64,000 bases of DNA, from positions 1-64,000 of the forward strand of contig NZ_JAOEBG010000025.1 of assembly GCF_029836165.1 (NCBI RefSeq), read 5' to 3'. The notes under the pieces were generated by a model that saw only the letters and a program-made list of their open reading frames with translations, was not told the origin of the DNA and searched no databases. Both the position numbers and the translations under genes were made by a program. This document shows, piece by piece, positions 10,021 through 18,366 of the stretch (position 1 is its first letter; every line of letters starts with the position of its first letter). Source of the DNA: Pseudomonas sp. GD04091. GTDB lineage: Bacteria; Pseudomonadota; Gammaproteobacteria; Pseudomonadales; Pseudomonadaceae.

Positions 10021-11031
10021 TCAGAGATCAGCCAGGGTCGAAACCAGGATCGCCTTGATCGTGTGCATGCGGTTTTCCGCCTGCTCGAAGGCGATGCACG
10101 CCGGCGACTCGAACACGTCATCGGTCACTTCGATGCCGTTGGCCAGGTGCGGATACTGTTCGGCGATCTGCTTGCCGACCTTGGTATCGGAGTTGTGGAA
10201 CGCCGGCAGGCAGTGCATGAACTTGGTCCGTGGGTTGCCGGTGGCTTTCATCAGCTCCTTGTTCACCTGGTAGGGCAGCAGTTGCTTGATGCGCTCGCCC
10301 CAGGCCTCGACCGGCTCGCCCATCGATACCCACACGTCGGTGTGCACGAAGTCCACGCCCTTGACCGCGGCTTTCGGGTCTTCGGTCAGGGTGATGCGCG
10401 CGCCGCTTTCCTCGGCGTATTTCTGGCAGCGCTCGACCAGGTCGTCATGGGGCCACAGCGCCTTGGGCGCGGCGATGCGCACGTCCATGCCGAGCTTGGC
10501 GCCGATCAGCAGCAGCGAGTTGCCCATGTTGTTGCGGGCGTCGCCCAGGTAGGCGTAGCTGATGTCGTGCAGCGGCTTGTCGCTGTGCTCGCGCATGGTC
10601 AGCACGTCGGCGATCATCTGGGTCGGGTGGTACTCGTCGGTCAAGCCGTTGAACACCGGCACGCCGGCGAACTTGGCCAGCTCTTCGACGATCTCCTGCT
10701 TGAAGCCACGGTACTCGATGGCGTCGTACATGCGCCCGAGCACGCGGGCGGTGTCCTTCATGCTTTCCTTGTGGCCGATCTGCGAGGAATTGGGGTCGAT
10801 GTAGGTGACGTTGGCGCCCTGGTCATAGGCGGCGACTTCGAAGGCGCAGCGGGTGCGGGTCGAGGTCTTCTCGAAGATCAGGGCGATATTGTTGCCCTTC
10901 AGGTGCTGCTGCTCGGTGCCGGTGTACTTGGCGCGCTTGAGGTCGCGGGACAGGTCCAGCAGGTAGCGCAGCTCGCGGGTGGTGTGATGTTCGAGGCTGA
11001 GCAGGTTACGGTTGTGGATGTTGAACGCCAT
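10021..11031 (-). CDS. arcB: Ornithine carbamoyltransferase, catabolic
   Basis: 336-residue ornithine carbamoyltransferase. In the deiminase pathway it runs in the catabolic direction: citrulline plus phosphate gives ornithine plus carbamoyl phosphate. Signature motifs are present: carbamoyl-phosphate loop STRTRCAFE, HPTQ in DEYHPTQMIADVL, and the HCLP loop in FMHCLPAFHNSD. The length and the position between arcA and arcC favour the catabolic ArcB rather than the biosynthetic ArgF. GGAGAA precedes the ATG, and 69 bases separate it from arcA. Confidence 0.96.
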   Translation of the reverse strand: MAFNIHNRNLLSLEHHTTRELRYLLDLSRDLKRAKYTGTEQQHLKGNNIALIFEKTSTRTRCAFEVAAYDQGANVTYIDPNSSQIGHKESMKDTARVLGRMYDAIEYRGFKQEIVEELAKFAGVPVFNGLTDEYHPTQMIADVLTMREHSDKPLHDISYAYLGDARNNMGNSLLLIGAKLGMDVRIAAPKALWPHDDLVERCQKYAEESGARITLTEDPKAAVKGVDFVHTDVWVSMGEPVEAWGERIKQLLPYQVNKELMKATGNPRTKFMHCLPAFHNSDTKVGKQIAEQYPHLANGIEVTDDVFESPACIAFEQAENRMHTIKAILVSTLADL

Positions 11032-11100
11032 GACGGTTCTCCTTGGATTCGGTGATCGGCCCGGCCGCCACCGGGTAGGTGCGGCCGGGGGATGGACGTT

Positions 11101-12354
11101 TTAGTAGTCGATAGGGTCGCGCACGATCGGGCAGGTCATGCAGTGGCCGCCGCCGCGGCCTCGGCCCAGTTCGCCGGCGCTGATGGTGATGACCTCGATG
11201 CCGGCCTTGCGCAGCAGGGTGTTGGTGTAGGTGTTGCGGTCATAGCCGATGACCACGCCGGGTTCCACGGCCACCACGTTGTTGCCGTCGTCCCACTGTT
11301 CGCGCTCGGCGGCGAAGCTGTTGCCGCCGGTCTCGACCACGCGCAGCTTGACCCCCAGGTGCTCGCCGACCACCTCGATGAACGACTTGTTCTCGCGGCG
11401 CACGTCCATGCCGTACGGTTTGCTTTCGTCCGGGCGGATGATGAACGGCACGATTTCTTTCACCACTTCCGGGAAGACCGTGACCAGGTCGCGGTCGCAG
11501 AAGCTGAACACGGTGTCCAGGTGCATCGCGGCGCGGGATTTCGGCAGGCCGGCGACAATGACCTTATCCACCGCGCCCTTGGCGAACAGGTTCTGCGCCA
11601 GCTGGCCGATGGCCTGGCGCGAGGTGCGCTCGCCCATGCCGATCAGGACCACGCCCTTGCCGATCGGCATTACGTCGCCGCCTTCGAGGGTGGCGTTGCC
11701 ATGGTCCTTGTCCGGGTCGCCGTACCAGACCTGGAAGTCGGCGTTGGTGAACTCCTTGTGGAACTTGTAGATGGCGGTGGTCAGCAGGGTTTCCTGGCGT
11801 CGCGCCGGCCAGTACATCGGGTTCAGCGTCACGCCACCGTAGATCCAGCAGGTGGTGTCACGGGTGAACTGGGTGTTGGGCAGCGGCGGCAGGATGAAGC
11901 TGGAGTGGCCGAGGTAGTCGTTGTACATCTTGATCACGTCGGCGCCTTCGCTCTGCGGCAGGTCCTGGCCGGCCACGCCGCCGATCAGGAACTCGGCCAG
12001 GTGGCGCGGCTCCAGGCCTTCGAGCCAGCTGCGCACTTCGTTGGTGAGGCCGACGCCGACGGTGTCGGAGGTGATCTTGCGATCGAGAATCCACTTCAGC
12101 GCCTCGGGCTGCTGGACGATGTCGGTCAGCAGGTTGTGCATTTCCAGCACATCGACACCGCGCTCGCGCATCTTGGTGACGAAATCGAAATGGTCGCGTT
12201 TGGCCTGGTCGACCCAGATCACATCGTCGAACAGCAGTTCGTCGCAATTGCTCGGGGTCAGGCGCTTGTGCGCAAGGCCCGGGCTGCAGACCATCACTTT
12301 GCGCAGTTTGCCGGCTTCGGAGTGGACGCCGTATTGCTGTTTCTCAGTGGACAT
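11101..12354 (-). CDS. arcA: Arginine deiminase
   Basis: 417-residue arginine deiminase converting arginine to citrulline and ammonia, the first step of fermentative ATP production from arginine. Family motifs are visible: FTRD, LEGGDV, MHLDTVFSFCD and the C-terminal GGGHCMTCPI with nucleophile Cys405. A strong AGGAGGA Shine-Dalgarno precedes the ATG. It starts 33 bases after arcD. Expression is expected from the ANR promoter upstream of arcD. Confidence 0.97.
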   Translation of the reverse strand: MSTEKQQYGVHSEAGKLRKVMVCSPGLAHKRLTPSNCDELLFDDVIWVDQAKRDHFDFVTKMRERGVDVLEMHNLLTDIVQQPEALKWILDRKITSDTVGVGLTNEVRSWLEGLEPRHLAEFLIGGVAGQDLPQSEGADVIKMYNDYLGHSSFILPPLPNTQFTRDTTCWIYGGVTLNPMYWPARRQETLLTTAIYKFHKEFTNADFQVWYGDPDKDHGNATLEGGDVMPIGKGVVLIGMGERTSRQAIGQLAQNLFAKGAVDKVIVAGLPKSRAAMHLDTVFSFCDRDLVTVFPEVVKEIVPFIIRPDESKPYGMDVRRENKSFIEVVGEHLGVKLRVVETGGNSFAAEREQWDDGNNVVAVEPGVVIGYDRNTYTNTLLRKAGIEVITISAGELGRGRGGGHCMTCPIVRDPIDY

Positions 12355-12387
12355 GGTGAATCCTCCTGTAAAGCGAAGACGTGGGGT

Positions 12388-13815
12388 TCAGAGAGTCAGG
12401 AAACCGTCGTACAGGCCATAGGCCGCCACCAGGGCGCCCGCGACCACGGCGGCGAAGATCAGTTTTTCCACGCTGGTGAAGATCGGTTGGCCGACCTCGC
12501 GCTTGGCCTTGGCGAACAGGATCGCGCCAGGGGCGTAGAGCAGGGCCGAGAGCAGCAGGTATTTCACGCCGCCGGCGTACAGCAGCCAGATGGCGTACAG
12601 CAGGGCGATGCCGCCGATGATCAGGTCTTTCTTGCGTTCGGCCAGGGCCTGTTCGTAGGTCTCGTTGCGCCAGGCCAGCAGGAAGGCGTAGGCCGCCGAC
12701 CACAGGTAGGGCACCAGGATCATCGAGGTGGCCAGGTAGATCAGCGACAGGTAGGTGCTGTTGGAGAACAGGGTGATGACCAGGAAGATCTGCACCATGG
12801 CGTTGGTCAGCCACAGGGCGTTGGCCGGCACGTGGTTGGCGTTCTCGCGGCGCAGGAACTCCGGCATGGTGTGGTCTTTCGCGGCGGCGAACATGATCTC
12901 GGCGCACAGCAGCACCCACGACAGCAGGGCCCCCAGCAACGAGATGATCAGGCCGACGCTGATCAGCACCGCGCCCCAGTGGCCGACCACATGCTCGAGC
13001 ACGGCGGCCATCGACGGGTTCTGCAGCTTGGCCAGTTCCGGCTGGGTCATCACCCCCAGCGACAGTACGTTGACCAGCACCAGGAACAGCAGCACGGTGA
13101 CGAAGCCGATGACCGTGGCCTTGCCGACGTCGGAGCGTTTTTCCGCACGGGACGAGAAGATGCTTGCGCCCTCGATGCCGATGAACACCCAGACGGTGAC
13201 CAGCATCATGTTGCGCACCTGGTTCATCACGCTGCCCAGCTCCGGCGTGCCCACGCCCCAGATGTCGGCGGTGAACACATCGAGCTTGAAGGCGAACAGG
13301 CAGATCAGGGCGAACAGCGCCAGCGGCACGACCTTCGCCACGGTGGTGACCAGGTTGATGAACGCCGCTTCCTTGATCCCGCGCAGTACCAGGAAGTGCA
13401 CGGCCCACAGCAGGATCGAGGCGCCGATCACCGCCGCCGGGGTGTTGCCCTCACCGAAGACCGGGAAGAAGTACCCCAGGGTGCTGAACAGCAGCACGAA
13501 GTAACCGACGTTGCCCAGCCAGGCACTGATCCAGTAGCCCCAGGCCGAGGAAAAGCCCATGTAGTCACCGAATCCGGCCTTGGCGTAGGCGTACACCCCG
13601 CCATCGAGATCGGGTTTGCGGTTGGCCAGGGTCTGGAAGACGAAGGCGAGGGTGAGCATGCCCACCGCGGTGATGGCCCAGCCGATCAGCACGGCACCGA
13701 CGCCGGCGCTGGCGGCCATGTTCTGCGGCAACGAGAAGATCCCGCCGCCAATCATCGAGCCGACGACAAGTGCAACGAGTGCACCAAGTTTTAGTTTTCC
13801 GGGAGAATCAGACAT
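12388..13815 (-). CDS. arcD: Arginine/ornithine antiporter
   Basis: 475-residue inner-membrane exchanger of the APC superfamily, with about 12-13 hydrophobic segments. It swaps external arginine for internal ornithine, so the deiminase pathway runs without net energy cost for uptake. The N-terminal GSMIGGGIFSLPQNMA is the substrate-binding unwound helix of APC transporters. GGAG lies upstream of the ATG. It is the first gene of arcDABC and is transcribed from the ANR promoter at about 13842. A colinear paralogue of identical length lies divergently at 14241. Confidence 0.96.
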   Translation of the reverse strand: MSDSPGKLKLGALVALVVGSMIGGGIFSLPQNMAASAGVGAVLIGWAITAVGMLTLAFVFQTLANRKPDLDGGVYAYAKAGFGDYMGFSSAWGYWISAWLGNVGYFVLLFSTLGYFFPVFGEGNTPAAVIGASILLWAVHFLVLRGIKEAAFINLVTTVAKVVPLALFALICLFAFKLDVFTADIWGVGTPELGSVMNQVRNMMLVTVWVFIGIEGASIFSSRAEKRSDVGKATVIGFVTVLLFLVLVNVLSLGVMTQPELAKLQNPSMAAVLEHVVGHWGAVLISVGLIISLLGALLSWVLLCAEIMFAAAKDHTMPEFLRRENANHVPANALWLTNAMVQIFLVITLFSNSTYLSLIYLATSMILVPYLWSAAYAFLLAWRNETYEQALAERKKDLIIGGIALLYAIWLLYAGGVKYLLLSALLYAPGAILFAKAKREVGQPIFTSVEKLIFAAVVAGALVAAYGLYDGFLTL

Positions 13816-13848
13816 TTAACGACTCCGTACCAGGAGAAAGTTGGCTTC

Positions 13849-13890
13849 AGAATAAATCTGACGCCGGGATCATTAGCTGACTTAGATCAG
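13849..13890 (-). promoter_or_regulatory. ANR/FNR-type promoter of arcDABC
   Basis: On the minus strand CTGATCTAAGTCAG (13890-13877) fits the ANR/FNR consensus TTGAT-N4-ATCAA at the core positions. TATTCT (13854-13849) is a good -10 element. If transcription starts at A13842, the box centre falls at -41.5 and the -10 at -12 to -7, the exact geometry of a class II ANR-activated promoter. This agrees with the known oxygen control of arc operons. Confidence 0.75.
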
Positions 13891-14036
13891 TTCATGCCCG
13901 CATGAAGGTATGAAAAATCCTTCACGCGTCTCCTGGAGGATGCCGACAACTCTGCTGCAGGCCTTGCGCACTGGCACCTCCGTGTCCAACTGGGGCAAAC
14001 GATCCGTTTTGCCTGCGAACTGTGAAGTTAGACCCT

Positions 14037-14096
14037 TTTAGGCGTTTCGCAAATTTTTCACAGTAAACAGCGACAGGTTTAGGCGATCCGCGAAAC
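14037..14096. repeat. Short direct and inverted repeats between the two arcD genes
   Basis: The 425-base gap between the divergent arcD genes (13816-14240) holds the ANR promoter of arcD, a direct repeat TTTAGGCG (14037-14044 and 14078-14085) and an inverted pair GTTTCGC (14044-14050) / GCGAAAC (14090-14096). A TTGAT half-site at 14169-14173 might serve the rightward gene. No small open frame with a convincing start was seen. Confidence 0.4.
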
Positions 14097-14240
14097 AATC
14101 GACAACTGTCACTTTTAACAGGTGGCGGCTATAGACAGCGCAGTTATGAGTGCTATAGCTTTAATGGCTTGATTTAATAAGAAACTTGTAATATCGCTGT
14201 TGCCCAATTCGTTTACGCGCGCCCGCGCACGAGGAACTCC

Positions 14241-15668
14241 ATGAGCGAACCCGGACAAAAGCTGCGCCTTGGCGCGCTGATCGCGCTGGTGGTCGGCTCG
14301 ATGATCGGTGGCGGGATCTTCTCGTTGCCGCAGAACATGGCCGCGCGTGCCGATGTCGGCGCGGTGCTGATCGGCTGGGGCATCACCGCGGTGGGCATGC
14401 TGGCGCTGGCCTTCGTCTTCCAGACCCTGGCCAACCGCAAGCCCGAACTGGATTCGGGGGTCTATGCCTATGCCAAGGCCGGGTTCGGCGACTACATGGG
14501 ATTCTCTTCGGCCTGGGGTTACTGGATCAGCGCCTGGCTGGGCAACGTCGGCTATTTCGTGCTGTTGTTCAGTACCCTGGGTTTCTACTTCCCAGTGTTT
14601 GGCGAAGGCAACACGCCGGTGGCCATCGGCTGCGCCTCGCTGCTGCTGTGGGCGGTGCATTTCCTGGTATTGCGCGGAATCAAGGAGGCGGCGTTCATCA
14701 ACCAGGTGACCACCGTGGCCAAGGTCGTGCCGTTGCTGATCTTCATCGTGATCGCCGCCGTGGCCTTTCGCGCCGATATCTTCACCCGCGATATCTGGGG
14801 CCTGAGCAATCCACAGTTCGGCAGCGTGCTGGAGCAGGTGCGCAACATGATGCTGGTGACGGTGTTCGTGTTCATCGGTATCGAGGGCGCCAGTGTCTAC
14901 TCGGGGCGCGCGCTGCGTCGTTCGGATGTGGGCAAGGCCACCGTGATCGGCTTTCTCGGCGTGCTGGCGCTGCTGGTGCTGGTCAACGTGCTGTCGCTGG
15001 GGGTGATGACCCAGCCGGAACTGGCGGGACTGCAGAACCCTTCGCTGGCGTCGGTGCTCGAGCATATCGTCGGGCCGTGGGGGGCGTTGCTGATCAGCAT
15101 CGGCCTGGCGGTGTCGCTGCTGGGCGCCTTGTTGTCGTGGGCGCTGCTGTGCGCGGAGATTCTCTTCGCCACGGCTCGTGACAAGACCATGCCGCGCTTC
15201 CTAGCGCGGGAGAACGCCAACCAGGTACCGGCCAACGCCCTGTGGCTGACCAATGTGATGATCCAGGGGTTCCTGCTGATCACGCTGTTTTCGGCGGGCA
15301 CCTATACCAGCCTGATCTACCTGGCGTCGTCGATGATCCTGGTGCCGTATTTCTGGTCGGCGGCCTACGCTGTGCTGCTGGTCGTGCGTGGCGAGGGCTA
15401 TCAGGGGCAGGCGGACGTGCGGCGCAAGGATCTGCTGGTGGCGGGGGTTGCCCTGTTGTATGCCATCTGGCTGCTGTATGCCGGCGGACTCAAGTATGTG
15501 TTGCTGTCGGCATTGCTCTATGCCCCCGGGGTGATCCTGTTCGCCCGGGCCAAGCGCGAGCAGGGACAGGTATTGTTCACACGCTGGGAGCGGCTGATAT
15601 TCGCTGCCGTGCTGGCCGGGGCGGGGTTGGCGGCATACGCGTTGTATTCGGGGTTGTTGAGTCTCTAG
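14241..15668 (+). CDS. Second ArcD-type basic amino-acid antiporter
   Basis: 475-residue APC antiporter, a close paralogue of the neighbouring arcD: same length, colinear, and with the same GSMIGGGIFSLPQNMA signature and C-terminal LLYAIWLLYAGG stretch. It probably exchanges arginine or a related basic amino acid for ornithine, but the differing residues may alter specificity. GAGGAA precedes the ATG. It is divergent from arcDABC and ends 18 bases before the convergent CoA-transferase stop. It has no partner enzyme gene on its strand, so it seems to be monocistronic. Confidence 0.9.
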   Translation: MSEPGQKLRLGALIALVVGSMIGGGIFSLPQNMAARADVGAVLIGWGITAVGMLALAFVFQTLANRKPELDSGVYAYAKAGFGDYMGFSSAWGYWISAWLGNVGYFVLLFSTLGFYFPVFGEGNTPVAIGCASLLLWAVHFLVLRGIKEAAFINQVTTVAKVVPLLIFIVIAAVAFRADIFTRDIWGLSNPQFGSVLEQVRNMMLVTVFVFIGIEGASVYSGRALRRSDVGKATVIGFLGVLALLVLVNVLSLGVMTQPELAGLQNPSLASVLEHIVGPWGALLISIGLAVSLLGALLSWALLCAEILFATARDKTMPRFLARENANQVPANALWLTNVMIQGFLLITLFSAGTYTSLIYLASSMILVPYFWSAAYAVLLVVRGEGYQGQADVRRKDLLVAGVALLYAIWLLYAGGLKYVLLSALLYAPGVILFARAKREQGQVLFTRWERLIFAAVLAGAGLAAYALYSGLLSL

Positions 15669-15686
15669 AGCATCGCGGTTGATCCG

Positions 15687-17033
15687 TTACCACCGCGCCT
15701 GCGCCGAGCCCAGTTGCGATGCTCCTCGTTCCCAGCCCATCAACGCTTCGCCCACTTTCAACGGCCCGCTGATTCGCTGGGCTTCGCCCCAGGCCGTGCG
15801 TTCGATGGTGGGGGCGAGATCCTCGGGTGACTCCGCCGCCAACGGCAGGTCTTCCTCCATCGTCCCTCGCTCGACCAGCAACTTCGCGGTCCGCGCCAGC
15901 GACAATCGGGCCCGGCAGCCCATGCCGCTGCGCAGTCGCTCGCCCAGCGCCCGGATTGCCTCGGCGGCCATCAGATACCCCGTGGCATGATCCAGCGCCT
16001 GCACCGGCAATGGCACTGGCCGGTCCGTCTGCCGCCAACGCATGCCTTCGCGGGCGATGCCGGTGCTCATCTGCACCAGGCTGTCGAAACCGCGCCGATC
16101 CCGCCAGGGGCCGCTCCAGCCGTAGGCATTGAGGCTTACATCGATCAGCCCGGGGTTGAGCCGGCGGCGTTGTTGCGCGCCGAGCCCCAGGTGCTCGAGG
16201 GCATCGGCGCGGTAGCCGTGAACCAGCACATCGGCCTCGGCCAGCAGCTGCAGGAAAATCCGCTTGCCGTCGGTTGTACGCAGGTCAAGGCGTGCACAGC
16301 GTTTTCCCAGCGTGACTTCGGCGGCGACCGCCGGCTCTTCCCAGTCGGGCGGGTCGAGGCGCAGCACATCGGCGCCAAAACCGGCCAGCAGGCGCGTGGC
16401 AATCGGGCCCGCGAGAATGCGGGTGAGGTCGAGCACCTTGATCCCGCGAAGCGGCCTGGCCTCGCTGCCTTGCCAGGCAAGCGGCGCGCCCGTGTGAGGT
16501 TCGCGCAGGATCAGCGGCTCGCGATTCACCGCCTGGCCTTGAGGATGAGCGCACCACTCCTGCCAACCCCGCATCCGCGCCGCGCAGCCACCGTTGGCGA
16601 CGATGGCGCTTTCCAGCGTGTCGGCATCCCATGCGAGCACGTGGCTGGCCACGCTGGCCCGGTCGGCAGGGCAGTCCAGCACCTGCAAGGCTGCGGCGCG
16701 ATGATGGGGGGCATTGGTGTGCAGGCGTATCCAGCCATCCCGGGCCTTGTAGTCGCCGGCGATGGCGTCCCACAACGGCGGTGGCTCCCAGCCCAGGGGG
16801 CGCAGGCTGGTGCCGAACCAGAACGACGCCAGGCGGCGGTCGACGCTGACTTGCGGGCCGTTGCGCAGCTGGCCTTGCAGCAGGTCGGCCAGGGCCAGGC
16901 CGCAGGCCGCGAAACTGGCCGAGGCCAGGCCGGTGACGGCGAACGCGCAGGGCAGGGCGCCGATACCGTGCCAGCGCACGGCAGCGGCGTCGAGTGTCAG
17001 GGCGTGGGCAATGGTGTCGAGCAACGGCCGCAT
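15687..17033 (-). CDS. Class III (CaiB/BaiF) CoA-transferase
   Basis: 448-residue member of CoA-transferase family III, enzymes that move CoA between carboxylic acids through an aspartyl-CoA intermediate. The hallmark LDLTRILAGPIATRLLAGFG, then GADVLRLDPP, and DSLVQMSTGIA in the second half are present. I chose ATG 17033 since AGGAGG lies seven bases upstream; an earlier in-frame start has no homology or signal. The substrate cannot be told from sequence. Neighbours are a DUF454 gene on the same strand (58 bases upstream) and the second arcD (convergent), which do not indicate a pathway. Confidence 0.86.
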   Translation of the reverse strand: MRPLLDTIAHALTLDAAAVRWHGIGALPCAFAVTGLASASFAACGLALADLLQGQLRNGPQVSVDRRLASFWFGTSLRPLGWEPPPLWDAIAGDYKARDGWIRLHTNAPHHRAAALQVLDCPADRASVASHVLAWDADTLESAIVANGGCAARMRGWQEWCAHPQGQAVNREPLILREPHTGAPLAWQGSEARPLRGIKVLDLTRILAGPIATRLLAGFGADVLRLDPPDWEEPAVAAEVTLGKRCARLDLRTTDGKRIFLQLLAEADVLVHGYRADALEHLGLGAQQRRRLNPGLIDVSLNAYGWSGPWRDRRGFDSLVQMSTGIAREGMRWRQTDRPVPLPVQALDHATGYLMAAEAIRALGERLRSGMGCRARLSLARTAKLLVERGTMEEDLPLAAESPEDLAPTIERTAWGEAQRISGPLKVGEALMGWERGASQLGSAQARW

Positions 17034-17091
17034 GCAGGGTCCTCCTGAGAGGATCCCATTGCAGTACATCTGGCGCCGTGACGCAAATGAA

Positions 17092-17505
17092 TCAACCTTG
17101 CAGTTCGACGGAACCTCGTGGGGTCGGGCGTTCCGGGCGCGACCAGATCCACAGGTTGCCCAGGGTCATGCCGCCGATGGCGAGGAACACCGGCCAGCGG
17201 TGTTCGAGGAACGTCAGCATCAGGCCGGCGCACAGCAGCATGCTGAGGGTCGCGCTGACCTTGGCGCGGCGTTGGATCACCTTGCCGTTGCGCCAGTTGT
17301 ACAGGATCGGCCCGAACAGGCGATGGTTCTCCAGCCAGGCCGACAGGCGCGGCGAGCTGCGGGTGGCGGCCCAGGCGGCAAGGAGGATGAATTCGGTGGT
17401 GGGCAGACCGGGGATGACGATGGCCACGAGGCCTATCCCCAGGCTGACGTAGGCGAGGATCGCATAGAGCAGGCGGGACAGTTTCGAGCGGGCGATTCGG
17501 GTCAT
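17092..17505 (-). CDS. DUF454 (YbaN-like) inner-membrane protein
   Basis: 137-residue protein of the YbaN/DUF454 family. It has an N-terminal hydrophobic pair of helices (LLYAILAYVSLGIGLVAIVI), the family motif PGLPTTEFILLAAWAATRSS, and a second hydrophobic segment near 86-118. The function is unknown. It lies 50 bases after the hemO stop on the same strand, and the conserved pairing with heme-acquisition genes suggests co-transcription with hemO, though a membrane role in heme or iron handling is only inference. Confidence 0.85.
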   Translation of the reverse strand: MTRIARSKLSRLLYAILAYVSLGIGLVAIVIPGLPTTEFILLAAWAATRSSPRLSAWLENHRLFGPILYNWRNGKVIQRRAKVSATLSMLLCAGLMLTFLEHRWPVFLAIGGMTLGNLWIWSRPERPTPRGSVELQG

Positions 17506-17555
17506 GGTCTCACTGCAACGATGTGGCCGCCCGCAGGCGGCCGGGGTAAAGCGTG

Positions 17556-18161
17556 TCAGGCCAGCGCGGCGTCGGTGGCGTAGGCGTGCTTGAGCAGCTC
17601 GGTGAAGCGCTCGAAGGCGGCGACCGCGCCACGCTCGGCGGCGGCGTCTTCCTCGGGCGACAGTTCCAGGCTGTCCAGGATACGGGTGAACTGCTTCCAG
17701 CCTTCGGCGCGGCCACCGGCCGGCTCGCCCAGGTGACGGGCACCGAAGGTCTCGGACAGTTCCAGGGCCACGGCACGCTTGATCAGGAACGCGGCGCCCA
17801 GTTTGGAGCCTTCGGAGACGAAGATCCAGCCCAGGGCCTCGCCCAGGCTCGGGTTCTGCAGGGCGCCGGCGAACGGCGCGGGCACTTCGGTGTCGAGGTC
17901 GGCCAGGTCCAGGCGGGCCTGTTCGGCGCGGCAGCGCTCGGCCAGGTCAGGGACGATGGCGATCAGCTGCGGGTCGGTGTACAGCGCTTGCAGTTCGGAC
18001 TGGAACAGGTACTGGGCAACCACGAAGCGGGCGAAGCTTTCGCGACTGTCGAACGGCTTGTGCGACTTGACCAGGGCGTCGAGCTCGGTGTGCGGGGCGT
18101 GGGTGACCTGGTTCAGGCGCTGGGAGCGCAGGGCGGCGCGTTCGGTGGACGAGGCGGTCAT
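17556..18161 (-). CDS. hemO: Heme oxygenase (HemO/PigA type)
   Basis: 201-residue heme oxygenase that opens the heme ring to biliverdin, releasing iron and CO. It resembles P. aeruginosa PigA: His24 in VTHAPHTEL is the proximal heme ligand, and the distal helix has EALGWIFVSEGSKLGAAFL, where the Gly-rich turn sits over heme. No signal peptide, so it is cytoplasmic. It lies downstream of a TonB receptor with a Fur-like site (18239-18257) in between, so low iron probably induces it separately from the receptor. Confidence 0.95.
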   Translation of the reverse strand: MTASSTERAALRSQRLNQVTHAPHTELDALVKSHKPFDSRESFARFVVAQYLFQSELQALYTDPQLIAIVPDLAERCRAEQARLDLADLDTEVPAPFAGALQNPSLGEALGWIFVSEGSKLGAAFLIKRAVALELSETFGARHLGEPAGGRAEGWKQFTRILDSLELSPEEDAAAERGAVAAFERFTELLKHAYATDAALA

Positions 18162-18238
18162 GGGGGCATCCTTGGGAAATGGGGCTGTCTAGTGACAAGA
18201 CGAAAGAGAAGACGCAGGACAGTAAAAAAACCTCACCT

Positions 18239-18257
18239 GCAAAGTGAAATCATTCTC
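18239..18257 (-). promoter_or_regulatory. Fur-like box upstream of hemO
   Basis: The minus-strand sequence GAGAATGATTTCACTTTGC agrees with the 19-base Fur consensus at 11 positions, with the GAGAATGAT half strongest. It lies about 80 bases before the hemO start. The match is partial, but the location before an iron-release gene supports it. Confidence 0.55.
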
Positions 18258-18274
18258 ATAGGGCGGTGTCAGGG

Positions 18275-18344
18275 CCTTCGCGGGGCAAGCCTGCTCCTGC
18301 AGGTACCACGCGGGACCTGTGGGAGCGGGCTTGACCCGCGATGG
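18275..18344. repeat. Classical P. putida-type REP pair
   Basis: Two inverted units of a second repeat family, CGCGGGGCAAGCCTGCTCC (around 18275-18303) and GTGGGAGCGGGCTTGACCCGCG (18316-18344), between hemO and the TonB receptor gene. They resemble the REP sequences widely described in P. putida and differ from the TGTAGGAGCGGCCTTGTGTC family found elsewhere in the window. Confidence 0.75.
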
Positions 18345-18366
18345 TGGTAAGGCCGATTTCGAGTGA

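Noticed and set aside
11092..13794. 900-codon rightward open frame antisense to arcA and arcD
   Set aside because: The composition (His/Gln/Asp-rich) is that of a reverse-strand shadow of GC-rich genes, and both real genes opposite have full family motifs.
13931..13990. Sigma-54 promoter between the arcD genes (TGGCAC)
   Set aside because: TGGCAC is present, but the required TTGC at the correct spacing is missing.
14169..14194. ANR site and promoter for the second arcD
   Set aside because: Only the TTGAT half is present, and the -10-like TAATAT is 14 bases from a TTGATT. It falls short of the quality seen before arcDABC.
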